Positions 25,333 to 34,270 of a DNA stretch of 43,952 nucleotides are shown here, one piece after another. The translations under genes were made by a program, and so were the position numbers. Source of the stretch: Verrucomicrobiales bacterium (lineage in GTDB: Bacteria > Verrucomicrobiota > Verrucomicrobiia > Verrucomicrobiales > DEV007); the NCBI GenBank assembly GCA_012960505.1, contig DUBC01000025.1, forward strand, positions 61,804 to 105,755, given 5' to 3'. How positions within the stretch are numbered: the first letter of the stretch is position 1; each line of letters opens with the position of its first letter. Under the pieces are notes generated by a model. The model saw only the letters and a list, made by a program, of their open reading frames with translations, was not told the DNA's origin and made no database searches.

Positions 25333-28300
25333 ATGAAAATACATATAACTATCAGAGCATTAATATCCGCAGTAATTTTAATCTCAGGATCACTGGCATT
25401 TGCTGAATCGAAAAAGAAAATCGTTTTTGTGGCAGGCAACCGGAGTCATGGATGGGGAGCGCATGAATTCAATGCGGGTTCATTATTAATGGAAGCTCAT
25501 CTGAAGGAGTCCCTTGGAAATAAGATTGAAACGGTTGTGCATAAGAACGGCTGGCCAAAAGAGTCGAACCCTTTCGATGGGGCTGATGCGATCGTGCTCT
25601 TCATGGACGGAGGAGGTGGACATCCCATTAATCGGTACCTAGACCAGGTCAAAAAAGAAATAGATCGTGGTTGTGGGTTAATGTGTATGCATTATGCGGT
25701 CGAGGTTCCTGCTGGCAGGTCGGGGAAGGCATTGCAGCAGTGGATTGGGGGATATTACGAGGCTGGGTGGTCTATAAATCCCCATTGGGTCGCTACTTCC
25801 AAGCTCAATAAGCAGCACCCAGTGACTAGAGGAGTTCAAGATTTTAAAGTCAAAGATGAATGGTATTTTAATATGCGATTCAGGGAAGGAAAGAAGGGCG
25901 TTACTACGATCCTTGATGCGGTACCGGACGATGTTGCTCGGTCAGGTAAATCATCTTGGCCTCGTGGCCCCAAGAAGCATATAGTTGAATCAACAGGAAG
26001 AGCTGAGACTCTATGCTGGTCAGTTCAGAGGGAAGATGGAGGCCGCGGCGTTGGATTTACTGGGGCTCATTTTCACGCGAATTTTGGAGATGATGGGTAT
26101 CGTAAATTGGTACTGAATGCCGTCGCCTGGACTGCAGGCATGACTGTTCCCGAGAAAGGATTGGTAACTCATAGGCCCGATGAAGCGGAGCTAGATACTA
26201 ACCAAGACTTTAAAAAGCCAGGTAGTCAGAAGAAGAAAGTCGCAACTAAGCCAAAGTCCACTAAGGCCAAGGCAAAATTTACCAGCAAAACTATTTCCAG
26301 AGGAACTCCTAATCATTCTGTCAATGTCGATGTTGATGTGAGTGGAGCCAATAAGCTCTATCTCGTAGTTGATGATGCTGGTGATGGTTATGCCGCTGAC
26401 TGGGCAGATTGGGCCGAACCTCGAATCATTGTTAAAGGTGAAGAGACCAAGCTCACTGATCTTAAATGGAAGTCGGCTAGAGTCGACTGGGGGCAGGCAA
26501 GAGTAGGTAAGAACGCTGGAGGAGGAAAGCTGAGTATTAATGGGAAGGATATTAGTTATGGGATAGGAGTTCATGCCAATTCAATTCTTGAGTATGATCT
26601 ACCGAAAGAAGCGGAACGTTTTAAGGTGACTTGTGGCCTTGATAATGGTGGCACTGAACAATCTGGTCAGAGTCCAACTGTTCGTTTTCAGGTCTTTACC
26701 GAGAAGCCTAAAATTGCAGCAAGAAAGTCTGGAGGAGGAGGAGGTTTTGAGCCCAGTGAATCACTTGATTTGTTGGAAGTTGCTGATGGAATGACTGCTC
26801 AGCTGTTCGCCTCCGAGCCAATGATTCTAAGCCCTTCAAGTATTGATATAGATCATAAGGGCCGAGTATGGGTAGCTGAAATTGTTAATTATAGGGGCCA
26901 CAATGGAAAGAGGGCCGAAGGAGATCGCATATTAATACTTGAAGATGCAAATGGAGATGGTCTGGCTGATAATGTTAAGACTTTTTACCAGGGAAGAGAC
27001 ATTGATTCTCCTCACGGTGTATGTGTCTTGGGAGACAAGATTATAGTTTCTGCAGGTGAGCAAGTTCTGCTCTTCACGGATAAGAACGGTGACGATAAGC
27101 CTGATGAAAAGAAGGTCCTCTTCAACGTAGTTGGTGGGAAGCAACATGATCACGGTATTCACGCATTCTGTTTCGGCCCTGACGGAAAATTGTATTTCAA
27201 TTTTGGTAATGCTTCGAGAGGTCTTAAGACTCCAGACGGAAAGGTTATCATTGATAAGATGGGCAATGAAGTGATGGGTGACAGAAAGCCTTACCAGCAA
27301 GGAATGGTTTTCAGGTGTGACTTGGATGGCTCAAACGTAGAGACACTTGGGTGGAACTTTAGAAATAATTGGGAAGCTACCGTTGATTCTTTTGGATCAG
27401 TTTGGCAGTCAGACAATGATGATGACGGTAACCGTGGAGTCCGTATCAATTATGTCATGGAGTTCGGTAACTATGGTTACCGTGATGAGTTTAACGGTAA
27501 GGGTTGGAGGGACAAACGTACCAATATCGAGAAAGAAATACCTCTAAGGCATTGGCACCTCAATGATCCTGGTGTGGTACCAAATCTTATACAAACAGGA
27601 GCAGGCTCTCCTACAGGAATTATTGTATATGAAGGTAAGATGTTTCCTTCCTTACGTCATCAGGTCATACATTGTGACGCCGGCCCTAACGTATGTAGGG
27701 CATACCCACGAAAGAATAGTGGAGCCGGATACTCAGCTGAGATGCTCCCATTATTGAGTGGAGGTGGAGACAAGTGGTACAGGCCAAGTGATGTTGCAGT
27801 GGCTCCAGACGGGTCATTGATTGTTGCTGATTGGTACGATCCTGGTGTCGGAGGTCATGGAATGAGAGACCTTGATAGGGGAAGGATTTTTAGACTTATT
27901 CCCGAAGGGCATGATGGTTATAAAATTCCAAAGCTTAATATCAAGGCATTGTCCGGTGCAATCGAAGCGTTAAAGAGTCCAAACTTTGAAACGCGTTATT
28001 TGGCTTGGAACTCACTTCACTCAATGGGAAGAGGGAAGACCGAAGCCGCATTATTGAAGATGATGGGGTCAGGGGATAAAGTTTATAGCGCTAGGGCAGC
28101 TTGGTGCTTAGGGAAAATGGACGGTGCCGGTAAAATGGTCGTTGATAAGTTGAAGAAAGATAATGATTCAGACTTAAGGATCGTTGCAATTAGGTTATCC
28201 AGACAACTCGATCATGATGTTGTTGGGTTAGTCTCTGAGTTGGCTAAAGATAAAAATCCACAGGTAAGAAGAGAGTGCGCAATTGCATTGCGTGAATTGG

Positions 28301-28629
28301 ATGCAAAGAGTGCGGCTTCTATTTGGGCTCAGTTGGCGATCCAGCATGACGGTTCAGACAGATGGTATCTCGAAGCCTTGGGGATTGCGGCTGAGGGGAA
28401 GTGGGACGCTTGCTTTGATGCGTGGGTCAAGGCTGGAGGAAAATGGTCAAGTCCAGGTGGTCGTGATATTGTTTGGAGATCTCGGAGCAAATCAGCGCCA
28501 GCGATGCTTGCAAAAATAGTTAAAGATTCTTCGACGAAAGAAGATGAAAAAGCTAGGTACATGAGGGCCTTCGATTTTCATTCAGGTCCAGAAAAAGATG
28601 CCGCTTTGCAGAGCATACTTCTTGATTAA
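25333..28629 (+). CDS. Exported ThuA-NPCBM-PVC-type dehydrogenase protein with HEAT-like repeats
   Basis: 1098 residues with a signal peptide to about residue 24. A ThuA-like domain (30-270) shows VAGNRSHGWGAHEF, DGGGGH and GLMCMHYAVE. A linker rich in Lys and Thr leads to an NPCBM-like sugar-binding sandwich (about 310-460; GIGVHANSILEYDLP). The PVC-type dehydrogenase beta-propeller follows (about 475-870; DGMTAQLFASEP, GRVWVAEIVNYRG, DSPHGVCV, HDHGIHAFCFGPDG). HEAT-like helices end it. In most homologues a cytochrome c domain follows on the same chain; here it is the next gene, in frame after the TAA. It is likely a periplasmic carbohydrate-degradation enzyme; the substrate is unknown. Confidence 0.88.
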   Translation: MKIHITIRALISAVILISGSLAFAESKKKIVFVAGNRSHGWGAHEFNAGSLLMEAHLKESLGNKIETVVHKNGWPKESNPFDGADAIVLFMDGGGGHPINRYLDQVKKEIDRGCGLMCMHYAVEVPAGRSGKALQQWIGGYYEAGWSINPHWVATSKLNKQHPVTRGVQDFKVKDEWYFNMRFREGKKGVTTILDAVPDDVARSGKSSWPRGPKKHIVESTGRAETLCWSVQREDGGRGVGFTGAHFHANFGDDGYRKLVLNAVAWTAGMTVPEKGLVTHRPDEAELDTNQDFKKPGSQKKKVATKPKSTKAKAKFTSKTISRGTPNHSVNVDVDVSGANKLYLVVDDAGDGYAADWADWAEPRIIVKGEETKLTDLKWKSARVDWGQARVGKNAGGGKLSINGKDISYGIGVHANSILEYDLPKEAERFKVTCGLDNGGTEQSGQSPTVRFQVFTEKPKIAARKSGGGGGFEPSESLDLLEVADGMTAQLFASEPMILSPSSIDIDHKGRVWVAEIVNYRGHNGKRAEGDRILILEDANGDGLADNVKTFYQGRDIDSPHGVCVLGDKIIVSAGEQVLLFTDKNGDDKPDEKKVLFNVVGGKQHDHGIHAFCFGPDGKLYFNFGNASRGLKTPDGKVIIDKMGNEVMGDRKPYQQGMVFRCDLDGSNVETLGWNFRNNWEATVDSFGSVWQSDNDDDGNRGVRINYVMEFGNYGYRDEFNGKGWRDKRTNIEKEIPLRHWHLNDPGVVPNLIQTGAGSPTGIIVYEGKMFPSLRHQVIHCDAGPNVCRAYPRKNSGAGYSAEMLPLLSGGGDKWYRPSDVAVAPDGSLIVADWYDPGVGGHGMRDLDRGRIFRLIPEGHDGYKIPKLNIKALSGAIEALKSPNFETRYLAWNSLHSMGRGKTEAALLKMMGSGDKVYSARAAWCLGKMDGAGKMVVDKLKKDNDSDLRIVAIRLSRQLDHDVVGLVSELAKDKNPQVRRECAIALRELDAKSAASIWAQLAIQHDGSDRWYLEALGIAAEGKWDACFDAWVKAGGKWSSPGGRDIVWRSRSKSAPAMLAKIVKDSSTKEDEKARYMRAFDFHSGPEKDAALQSILLD

Positions 28630-29730
28630 GTGTTTAGGATTTCTTCCAAGATCTACGTTATTTTTTTATGTGCCCTCGGTGGCTTTAATTATGTTAAAGC
28701 TGACGAGGCCAAGGACGCACTTATTGTTCAAACAATATTAAAGCTCGACTCATTTGATTATGAGAAGAGTTCCAACAAAGTTAAGGATTCAGTTTCTCGG
28801 TACCTGCTAAAAAATGTCGGAACAGAAGAATATTTTACGCTAGTAGAAAAGTTCTTGATTGAAGAGCAATTAAGTAATCTGCAAAGCCTCTGCTCGGAAA
28901 AGGATCCCAATTCTCGAGCGGCTAATCTTTTGTTCAAAATAGGTGGTAAGGATGCAATAGCGGATGCCTTGAAAGGCCTCACTGAGGGAAGGGAGCTCTT
29001 CATTAGCTCTATTGGTTTTGTTAATAATTCCGATACTGTGTCTGCCCTGGAGAGCTTACTATCAGGTGATAATTTCAAAGAAATGAGAGTTGTTGTCAGG
29101 GCCATGTCGAATAGTCCTGCAGGGCAAGAAAAGCTTCTCGACTTGTGTGAAGCAAAGAAAATTCCTTCACAACTAAAGCAAGATGCTTCGGTCCTTCTGT
29201 CAGGATCAGTTGACCCTCGTGTCCGTTCTCGTGCAGCCAAGATAATCCCTTTACCTGCATCGTTAGGGGGAGGTTCTCTGCCTCCCGTTAAAGAACTTGT
29301 CGAGCTTCGAGGTGACTCTAAAAAAGGTGAACTTGTCTATTTGAGGTCATGTTTCACCTGTCATAAGGCTGGAGAGAAGGGTATCGATTTTGGCCCGGCC
29401 CTATCTGAGATTGGGGACAAGCTTGCTAGAGAAGCTATGTACGTTTCTATTATTTCTCCTAGTCAGGCGATCAGTTTCGGCTATGAGGGGTTCACTGTTA
29501 AGACCAATGAGGGTGCTACACTCATTGGTTATGTCGTGAGTGATGGTGATAAAGAGCTGACAATGAAGGTCCCCGGTGGGGCCGTGGTTTCAACTAACAA
29601 GAGTGAAGTTGAATCGAGGGTTCCTCTCGAAGTGTCATTAATGCCATCCGGCTTAGTTTCTGCTATGACAAAAGATGATTTGATCGATTTAGTTGAGTAC
29701 CTAATGACCTTAAAAAAGACAGAAAAATAG
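28630..29730 (+). CDS. Exported cytochrome c with PVC-type C-terminal domain, split from the dehydrogenase
   Basis: 366 residues starting at a GTG that abuts the preceding TAA with no gap. The N-terminus looks like its own signal peptide (YVIFLCALGGFNYVKA). Residues 30-215 are helical and HEAT-like, continuing the repeats of the upstream protein. Residues 225-360 form the PVC-type cytochrome domain: heme site CFTCH near residues 241-245, then FGPALSEIG, SPSQAISFGYEGF and LMPSGLVSAM, with the usual Met ligand region. It probably receives electrons from the upstream dehydrogenase. Because both frames are identical, this could be a gene split by a stop codon, but the signal-like start favours a separate exported subunit. 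Confidence 0.85.
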   Translation: MFRISSKIYVIFLCALGGFNYVKADEAKDALIVQTILKLDSFDYEKSSNKVKDSVSRYLLKNVGTEEYFTLVEKFLIEEQLSNLQSLCSEKDPNSRAANLLFKIGGKDAIADALKGLTEGRELFISSIGFVNNSDTVSALESLLSGDNFKEMRVVVRAMSNSPAGQEKLLDLCEAKKIPSQLKQDASVLLSGSVDPRVRSRAAKIIPLPASLGGGSLPPVKELVELRGDSKKGELVYLRSCFTCHKAGEKGIDFGPALSEIGDKLAREAMYVSIISPSQAISFGYEGFTVKTNEGATLIGYVVSDGDKELTMKVPGGAVVSTNKSEVESRVPLEVSLMPSGLVSAMTKDDLIDLVEYLMTLKKTEK

Positions 29731-29770
29731 GATAGTCTTGAAGAGAAATAAATTATAAAATCATTGTATC

Positions 29771-30043
29771 GTGTCAGAGAAAAAAACTAACCTTGTCGAT
29801 TTGGGGTTCATGGATGCCCGAATTAAACTCATTGATATTGCGGCATTCCTTGATCGTATTGATAGGCATGATCAGTCAGATGATTATAGAGTATCAGCTC
29901 TGAAGGGAGCTTTTCCTGAACTCCTCAGCAGCGAGACGGGCAGGGCTGCCCGAGTTCTTGATCTATTGAGTGATCAATCGACTGAGCCTGTAAATGAATC
30001 AAATATCCAAGGGGCATTTGGAGCCCCTTCTCCGGAACAATAA
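29771..30043 (+). CDS. 90-residue protein at the head of the ebo-type cluster
   Basis: 90 residues from a GTG start 40 bases after the cytochrome gene and 14 bases before the EboB-like gene, so it belongs to the cluster. It has no signal peptide or membrane helix. The first 70 residues look helical (LVDLGFMDARIKLIDIAAF, then LSSETGRAARVLDLLSD) and the C-terminus is a loose GAFGAPSPEQ. EboA normally occupies this position and is, to my knowledge, at least twice as long. This may be a shortened EboA-like or an unrelated partner; I do not recognise the family. Confidence 0.6.
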   Translation: MSEKKTNLVDLGFMDARIKLIDIAAFLDRIDRHDQSDDYRVSALKGAFPELLSSETGRAARVLDLLSDQSTEPVNESNIQGAFGAPSPEQ

Positions 30044-30057
30044 TTAATTATTAAGTA

Positions 30058-30861
30058 ATGCGATACATTGAACCACATGCTCACATGGTGAGTAGAACAA
30101 CGGATGATTATATGGCCCTTGCCTGCGCTGGTTGTAAGGCAGTTAATGAGCCTGCCTTCTGGGCTGGTTTTGATAGGGCTTCGTCTCAGGGTTTTTATGA
30201 TTATTTTCGTCAGATAACCGAATACGAACCGAAGCGGGCAGCCAAGTTTTGTATAGATCATTACTGCTGGCTTTGTATTAATCCAAAAGAGTCTGAGGAC
30301 GTTGTTCTTGCTCGAGAGGTCATGTCAATAATTCCTGACTTCATTCAATGTGATAATGTTCTCGGGATCGGTGAAATTGGTTTAAATAAAAACACTCGTA
30401 ATGAGCTGCAAATTCTTGAAGAGCATATTCAGCTGGCGATTGACCATGATCAGATGATTCTTGTTCACACTCCTCACCTTGAGGACAAGTTGAAGGGGAC
30501 TAAGCTTATTGTTGATGCGTTGTGTAATCATTCCAGTATCGATCCGTCTAAGGTTATCATTGATCATGTTGAAGAGCATACTGCTCCGTTGGTAATGGAT
30601 AAGGGTTTTTGGGCAGGAATGACACTTTATCCGGAATCTAAAGTTACGCCGAACCGCGCAGTGGATATGCTTGAATTGTATGGACACGAGAGAGTCTGGA
30701 TGAACAGTGCCTGCGATTGGGGTGTTAGTGATCCTCTGTCTGTTCCTAAGGCTGTTCTTGAGATGAGAAGGCGAGGCTATGATGATTCATTTATTGATAA
30801 GGTCGTCTATCTAAATCCTGCTCAATTTATGGGTCAGAATCCCAAGTTTAAGTTGTCCTAG
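30058..30861 (+). CDS. eboB: TatD-like metal-dependent hydrolase, EboB-like
   Basis: 267 residues of an amidohydrolase-superfamily TIM barrel. Likely metal ligands are His7 and His9 (EPHAHM), Glu in LGIGEIGLN, His in LVHTPH, His in IIDHVEEH and Asp in SACDWG. This set is as in TatD proteins, but the sequence differs from housekeeping TatD, and the neighbours identify it as the EboB member of an ebo cluster. EboB has no defined substrate. In the cyanobacterial case the ebo cluster has been connected with moving a scytonemin precursor to the periplasm, and in other bacteria with unknown secondary metabolites. The assignment rests on context more than on sequence. Confidence 0.82.
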   Translation: MRYIEPHAHMVSRTTDDYMALACAGCKAVNEPAFWAGFDRASSQGFYDYFRQITEYEPKRAAKFCIDHYCWLCINPKESEDVVLAREVMSIIPDFIQCDNVLGIGEIGLNKNTRNELQILEEHIQLAIDHDQMILVHTPHLEDKLKGTKLIVDALCNHSSIDPSKVIIDHVEEHTAPLVMDKGFWAGMTLYPESKVTPNRAVDMLELYGHERVWMNSACDWGVSDPLSVPKAVLEMRRRGYDDSFIDKVVYLNPAQFMGQNPKFKLS

Positions 30862-30902
30862 GCTGTAATAATGCTGACCTTCATTTAAAACTATTAAATC
30901 AA

Positions 30903-32075
30903 ATGGAACTAAATGAAGGTATTCACCTTGCCTATTGTACTAACATTCACCGGGGTGAGGGATGGGATGAGACGTTCAAGGCTCTTGAGGATTATACTTT
31001 AAGGGTAAGGGCGAAAGTTTGTCCTGATCTACCGTATGCGATCGGCTTACGATTGGGTCATTTGGCGGCTCTTGAGCTTAATGATTCTACGACTGATAAT
31101 CTTAAAAATTTCCAGGATTGGCTTGTAACTAATAATTGTTACGTTTTTACCATCAATGGCTTTCCGTATGGTCAGTTCCATGGTGCTCGTGTTAAGGAGC
31201 AGGTTTATCGGCCTGACTGGACTGATCAGCGTAGAGTTGAATATACGAATCTTCTTTTTGATATACTGGTCAAGTTGTTGCCCCCTGGAACCGCCGGCAG
31301 CGTGAGTACGTTACCTGGTTCATTTAAAGAATTTATCAGTGATGATGGTGTTCAGGGGGATCTCATAATTAATAATATTGCTCAGTGCGGAGACCATATT
31401 TCCCGGTTAGCTGAAGAGACTGGGATGGATTTGCATCTTGGCTTTGAGCCTGAGCCTTTAGGCTGGTTTGAGACGACAGCTGAGACTGTTGATTTCTTTG
31501 ATAGATTTCGATCATCCAAAGGTAGTGGTTATGATTCAGTTCTTGGTGTCAATTATGATACTTGTCATCTGGCCATTGAATTTGAATCTGCTGTTGATGC
31601 CTTTGCTGCTCTTAGAGAAAAGAATATTAGGATAAGTAAGCTGCACTTAAGTTCAGCGTTGAGATTGTCTCCTTCGCCTCAAAACTTGAAGACTTTGAAG
31701 GGATTTGAGGACGATGTTTATCTGCATCAGGTAGTGGCAAAGGCCAAAGATGGATCACTGGAAAGGTATAGAGATTTACCTGATGCTTTAGAATATGCGA
31801 TGAGCGGCACTGAGTGTGATGATGAAGAGTGGAGAGTTCATTTTCATATTCCACTCCATAGTAGCCCCGGCAGTCAATTTAATGACACGAGGGACCATAT
31901 TGATGATGTTCTTTCTCTTTTAAGGGATGACCCTTCGCTCTGCCAGCATCTTGAGATGGAAACCTATACGTGGGAAGTGCTGCCTGATGAAATGCAGTCA
32001 GGAGATGTGGTTGAGCAATTAGTCAAAGAATATCAATGGACTCTTGATGGGTTAGGACGGGTCGGACTCGTTTAA
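30903..32075 (+). CDS. eboE: TIM barrel isomerase-like protein, EboE-like
   Basis: 390 residues, longer than ordinary sugar isomerases, opening with HLAYCTNIHRGEGWDETF, a start I associate with EboE. Probable metal-binding points of the xylose-isomerase-like barrel are Glu in LGFEPEPLGWFE, Asp and His in NYDTCHLAIEFE, His in SKLHLSSALR and Glu in LEMETYTWEVLP. No signal peptide is present, so it is cytoplasmic. It follows the EboB-like gene by 41 bases and is six bases from the UbiA-like gene, indicating one transcript. It probably rearranges or dehydrates a cyclitol-like or sugar-like intermediate; the reaction has not been settled for any member, as far as I know. Confidence 0.84.
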   Translation: MELNEGIHLAYCTNIHRGEGWDETFKALEDYTLRVRAKVCPDLPYAIGLRLGHLAALELNDSTTDNLKNFQDWLVTNNCYVFTINGFPYGQFHGARVKEQVYRPDWTDQRRVEYTNLLFDILVKLLPPGTAGSVSTLPGSFKEFISDDGVQGDLIINNIAQCGDHISRLAEETGMDLHLGFEPEPLGWFETTAETVDFFDRFRSSKGSGYDSVLGVNYDTCHLAIEFESAVDAFAALREKNIRISKLHLSSALRLSPSPQNLKTLKGFEDDVYLHQVVAKAKDGSLERYRDLPDALEYAMSGTECDDEEWRVHFHIPLHSSPGSQFNDTRDHIDDVLSLLRDDPSLCQHLEMETYTWEVLPDEMQSGDVVEQLVKEYQWTLDGLGRVGLV

Positions 32076-32081
32076 ATATAA

Positions 32082-32945
32082 ATGCACAAAATAACCAAAG
32101 GGGTATTGGATTTATGTAGAATATCTAATTTACCTACTGTCCTTTCTAACTGCGTTGGAGCGTGGTTAATAGCTGGTGCTGCTCTTGGTGATTTCAATTT
32201 ATTGGTGCTGGTACTTGGAGCGGCATTATTTTATTCAGGCGGAATGATCATGAATGATGTTTTTGACGTTTCATTTGATGATGAGTTTCGTCCTGACAGG
32301 CCAATCCCATCGGGGATTATATCAAAACGCTCAGCCTGCATTCTCACTCTGATATTTATGGTATCAGGATTCATGTTTATGGTTCTTGGTGGCGCGCAAT
32401 TATTTTTTGTTCTGTTATTGAGTGTCGTTATTATTGCATACAACTTTTTACATAAGAGGTGGTCTCATTCGGTTTACATTATGGGTGCTTGTCGCTCATT
32501 TCTTTATCTTGCCTGCGCTTCGGCTGTATCGGCTAATGTGCAGCAGAGCGTTTTCGCGTGGTGCGTTTGTCTTGGGTTGTATACTGCTGGGATCACTGTC
32601 GTTGCTAGGGGAGAATCGACAGATAGGGTGGTGAAGTTCTATGGGTTTATCCTTTTGTTGTCACCGGTTCTCGTGCCCGTTTATCTGATTATCACTGGAT
32701 GGCAATTGCATTTGATTGGCACGTTAGTCGCAGGTTTTCTGTGGCTGTCATGGGCCATCTATTGCCTTTGTATTATTAAAGGGAGTGGTGATGGGCGAGT
32801 GGGTAGAGCAGTTTCTTATTTGATAGCAGGGATGGTTCTAATTGATGCTTTTGCGGTGTCTTCGCATTTTGGCTTTTATGGGCTTTTCTTTGTACCTCTA
32901 TTGCCTCTCGTTATATGGTTTCAGACGAAGGTGTCGGGTACTTGA
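32082..32945 (+). CDS. eboC: UbiA-family prenyltransferase-like membrane protein, EboC-like
   Basis: 287 residues with eight to nine membrane helices. The first aspartate-rich motif is intact near residue 58, NDVFDVSFDDEFRPDRPIPS, which in UbiA enzymes binds magnesium and the prenyl diphosphate. The second motif is weak: ARGESTDRV near residue 180 stands where DxxxD is expected. UbiA enzymes attach a prenyl chain to an acceptor, usually aromatic but also sugar phosphates or glycerol phosphate. Here the acceptor may be the product of the neighbouring EboD- and EboE-like proteins, giving a lipid-linked compound. That link is inference from gene order. Confidence 0.87.
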   Translation: MHKITKGVLDLCRISNLPTVLSNCVGAWLIAGAALGDFNLLVLVLGAALFYSGGMIMNDVFDVSFDDEFRPDRPIPSGIISKRSACILTLIFMVSGFMFMVLGGAQLFFVLLLSVVIIAYNFLHKRWSHSVYIMGACRSFLYLACASAVSANVQQSVFAWCVCLGLYTAGITVVARGESTDRVVKFYGFILLLSPVLVPVYLIITGWQLHLIGTLVAGFLWLSWAIYCLCIIKGSGDGRVGRAVSYLIAGMVLIDAFAVSSHFGFYGLFFVPLLPLVIWFQTKVSGT

Positions 32946-33044
32946 GTGATATTGAATATATTTAATCCTTAAGGATAATGCTGTGACTGGATTAATCTCT
33001 CAGAAGTGCTTAGATTCTTATTCTGCGAAAATTTCACAGATCCC

Positions 33045-34262
33045 ATGATTGAACGACCAATTCATCTTGAGCTTGCCCACAGGATAGAGTTTACAAGGAA
33101 TCTATTTTCTCCTGAAAACTCTGTTCTTGCTGATGCCATTGCAAGATCAGATGGTGATTTTCCGCACCGCGTCATTGCGTTTGTTGATGGGGGAGTAGTA
33201 GGAGGCAATCAGAACTTATTGCGTGACATTAGTTTCTGGTTCAGTGGACGTGACGGGGAGCTTGAACTTGTTGAATCTCCAATCGTATTGCCGGGAGGTG
33301 AGTCATGTAAAAACGATTGGTCATTGGTTCCTGAGATATGGAGATCGATTAGTGAAAACTCAATTGACAGGCATTCTTTTGTGATGGCCGTTGGTGGAGG
33401 TGCTTTCTTGGATCTTGTAGGTTTTGCTGCGTCTACTGCTCATCGGGGCGTTCGAATGATACGAATCCCAACGACTAGCCTGAGTCAGGGTGATGGTGGG
33501 GTCGGAGTGAAGAATGGAGTTAATTTCTTTGGTAAGAAGAATTGGGTGGGAACGTTTGCTGTTCCATATGCCGTCATCAATGATTTTTCTTTTTTGCAGA
33601 CATTAGACGACAGATCGAGACGGGCAGGGATCATCGAAGCGATCAAGGTTGCAATTGTTAGGAGTAGAGATTTTTATGAAAAGATTGAACAGTGCGCATC
33701 TCAGCTCAAGGGATTGGAGGATGATGCACTTGAAAAGGTTATAAGACGTAGCGCTGAAGAGCATGTTGATCATATTGCTACTTCAGGAGATCCTTACGAG
33801 TTGGGTTCAGCTCGTCCACTTGATTATGGACACTGGGTTGCTCACAAGCTCGAGCAAATAAGTGCATTCCGGATAGGGCATGGTGAAGCCGTTGCCATTG
33901 GTATGGCGGTGGATTTAATTTATTCCAAAAGGATCGGACTAATGTCCTCGGAAGATTGTGAGAGAGTTTTATCTTTGATAGAGGCCGTCGGATTCGATAT
34001 CTATGATTCAGACCTTCACAGAATAGAGGGAGGAAAATCTGTTATTTTGCATGGACTCGAAGAGTTTAGAGAGCATCTCGGAGGTAGGCTCACTATCACT
34101 TTTGTGCCTGAAATTGGTCGTAAGATAGAGCTAAATGAAATGGATGAAGGTGAGGTTCTAGAATCTATTGATGAGCTGAGGGACAGGGTAGAGGAGTGGG
34201 ACAAAAATGTTAGGCTTAGGGGAAAGGTGGAGCCAGGAGAAGTTGGGGAGGAATCAATCTAA
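33045..34262 (+). CDS. eboD: Dehydroquinate synthase-like sugar phosphate cyclase, EboD-like
   Basis: 405 residues from ATG 33045; a GTG at 33006 would add thirteen residues not typical of the family. It has the NAD site AVGGGAFLDLVGFAAST, the substrate loop RIPTTSLSQGDGGVGVKNG and the string VNFFGKKNWVGTFAVP. Metal ligands are expected at Glu in GIIEAIKVAIV, His in DYGHWVAH and His in RIGHGEAVAIGM. The sequence differs from housekeeping AroB: the loop reads GVKNGVNFFGKKN instead of a form like GVKTAVNHPLGKN, resembling cyclases that make epi-valiolone or related cyclitols from sedoheptulose 7-phosphate. It is last in the cluster. The product cannot be told from sequence alone. Confidence 0.87.
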   Translation: MIERPIHLELAHRIEFTRNLFSPENSVLADAIARSDGDFPHRVIAFVDGGVVGGNQNLLRDISFWFSGRDGELELVESPIVLPGGESCKNDWSLVPEIWRSISENSIDRHSFVMAVGGGAFLDLVGFAASTAHRGVRMIRIPTTSLSQGDGGVGVKNGVNFFGKKNWVGTFAVPYAVINDFSFLQTLDDRSRRAGIIEAIKVAIVRSRDFYEKIEQCASQLKGLEDDALEKVIRRSAEEHVDHIATSGDPYELGSARPLDYGHWVAHKLEQISAFRIGHGEAVAIGMAVDLIYSKRIGLMSSEDCERVLSLIEAVGFDIYDSDLHRIEGGKSVILHGLEEFREHLGGRLTITFVPEIGRKIELNEMDEGEVLESIDELRDRVEEWDKNVRLRGKVEPGEVGEESI

Positions 34263-34270
34263 TGGAACAA

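Noticed and set aside
28627..28632. Recoding of the stop between the dehydrogenase and cytochrome genes as selenocysteine or pyrrolysine
   Set aside because: The codon is TAA, not TGA or TAG, and the next segment looks like a new signal peptide.
33045..34262. Housekeeping aroB of the shikimate pathway
   Set aside because: The substrate loop departs from typical AroB and the neighbours are ebo-like; no other shikimate gene is near.
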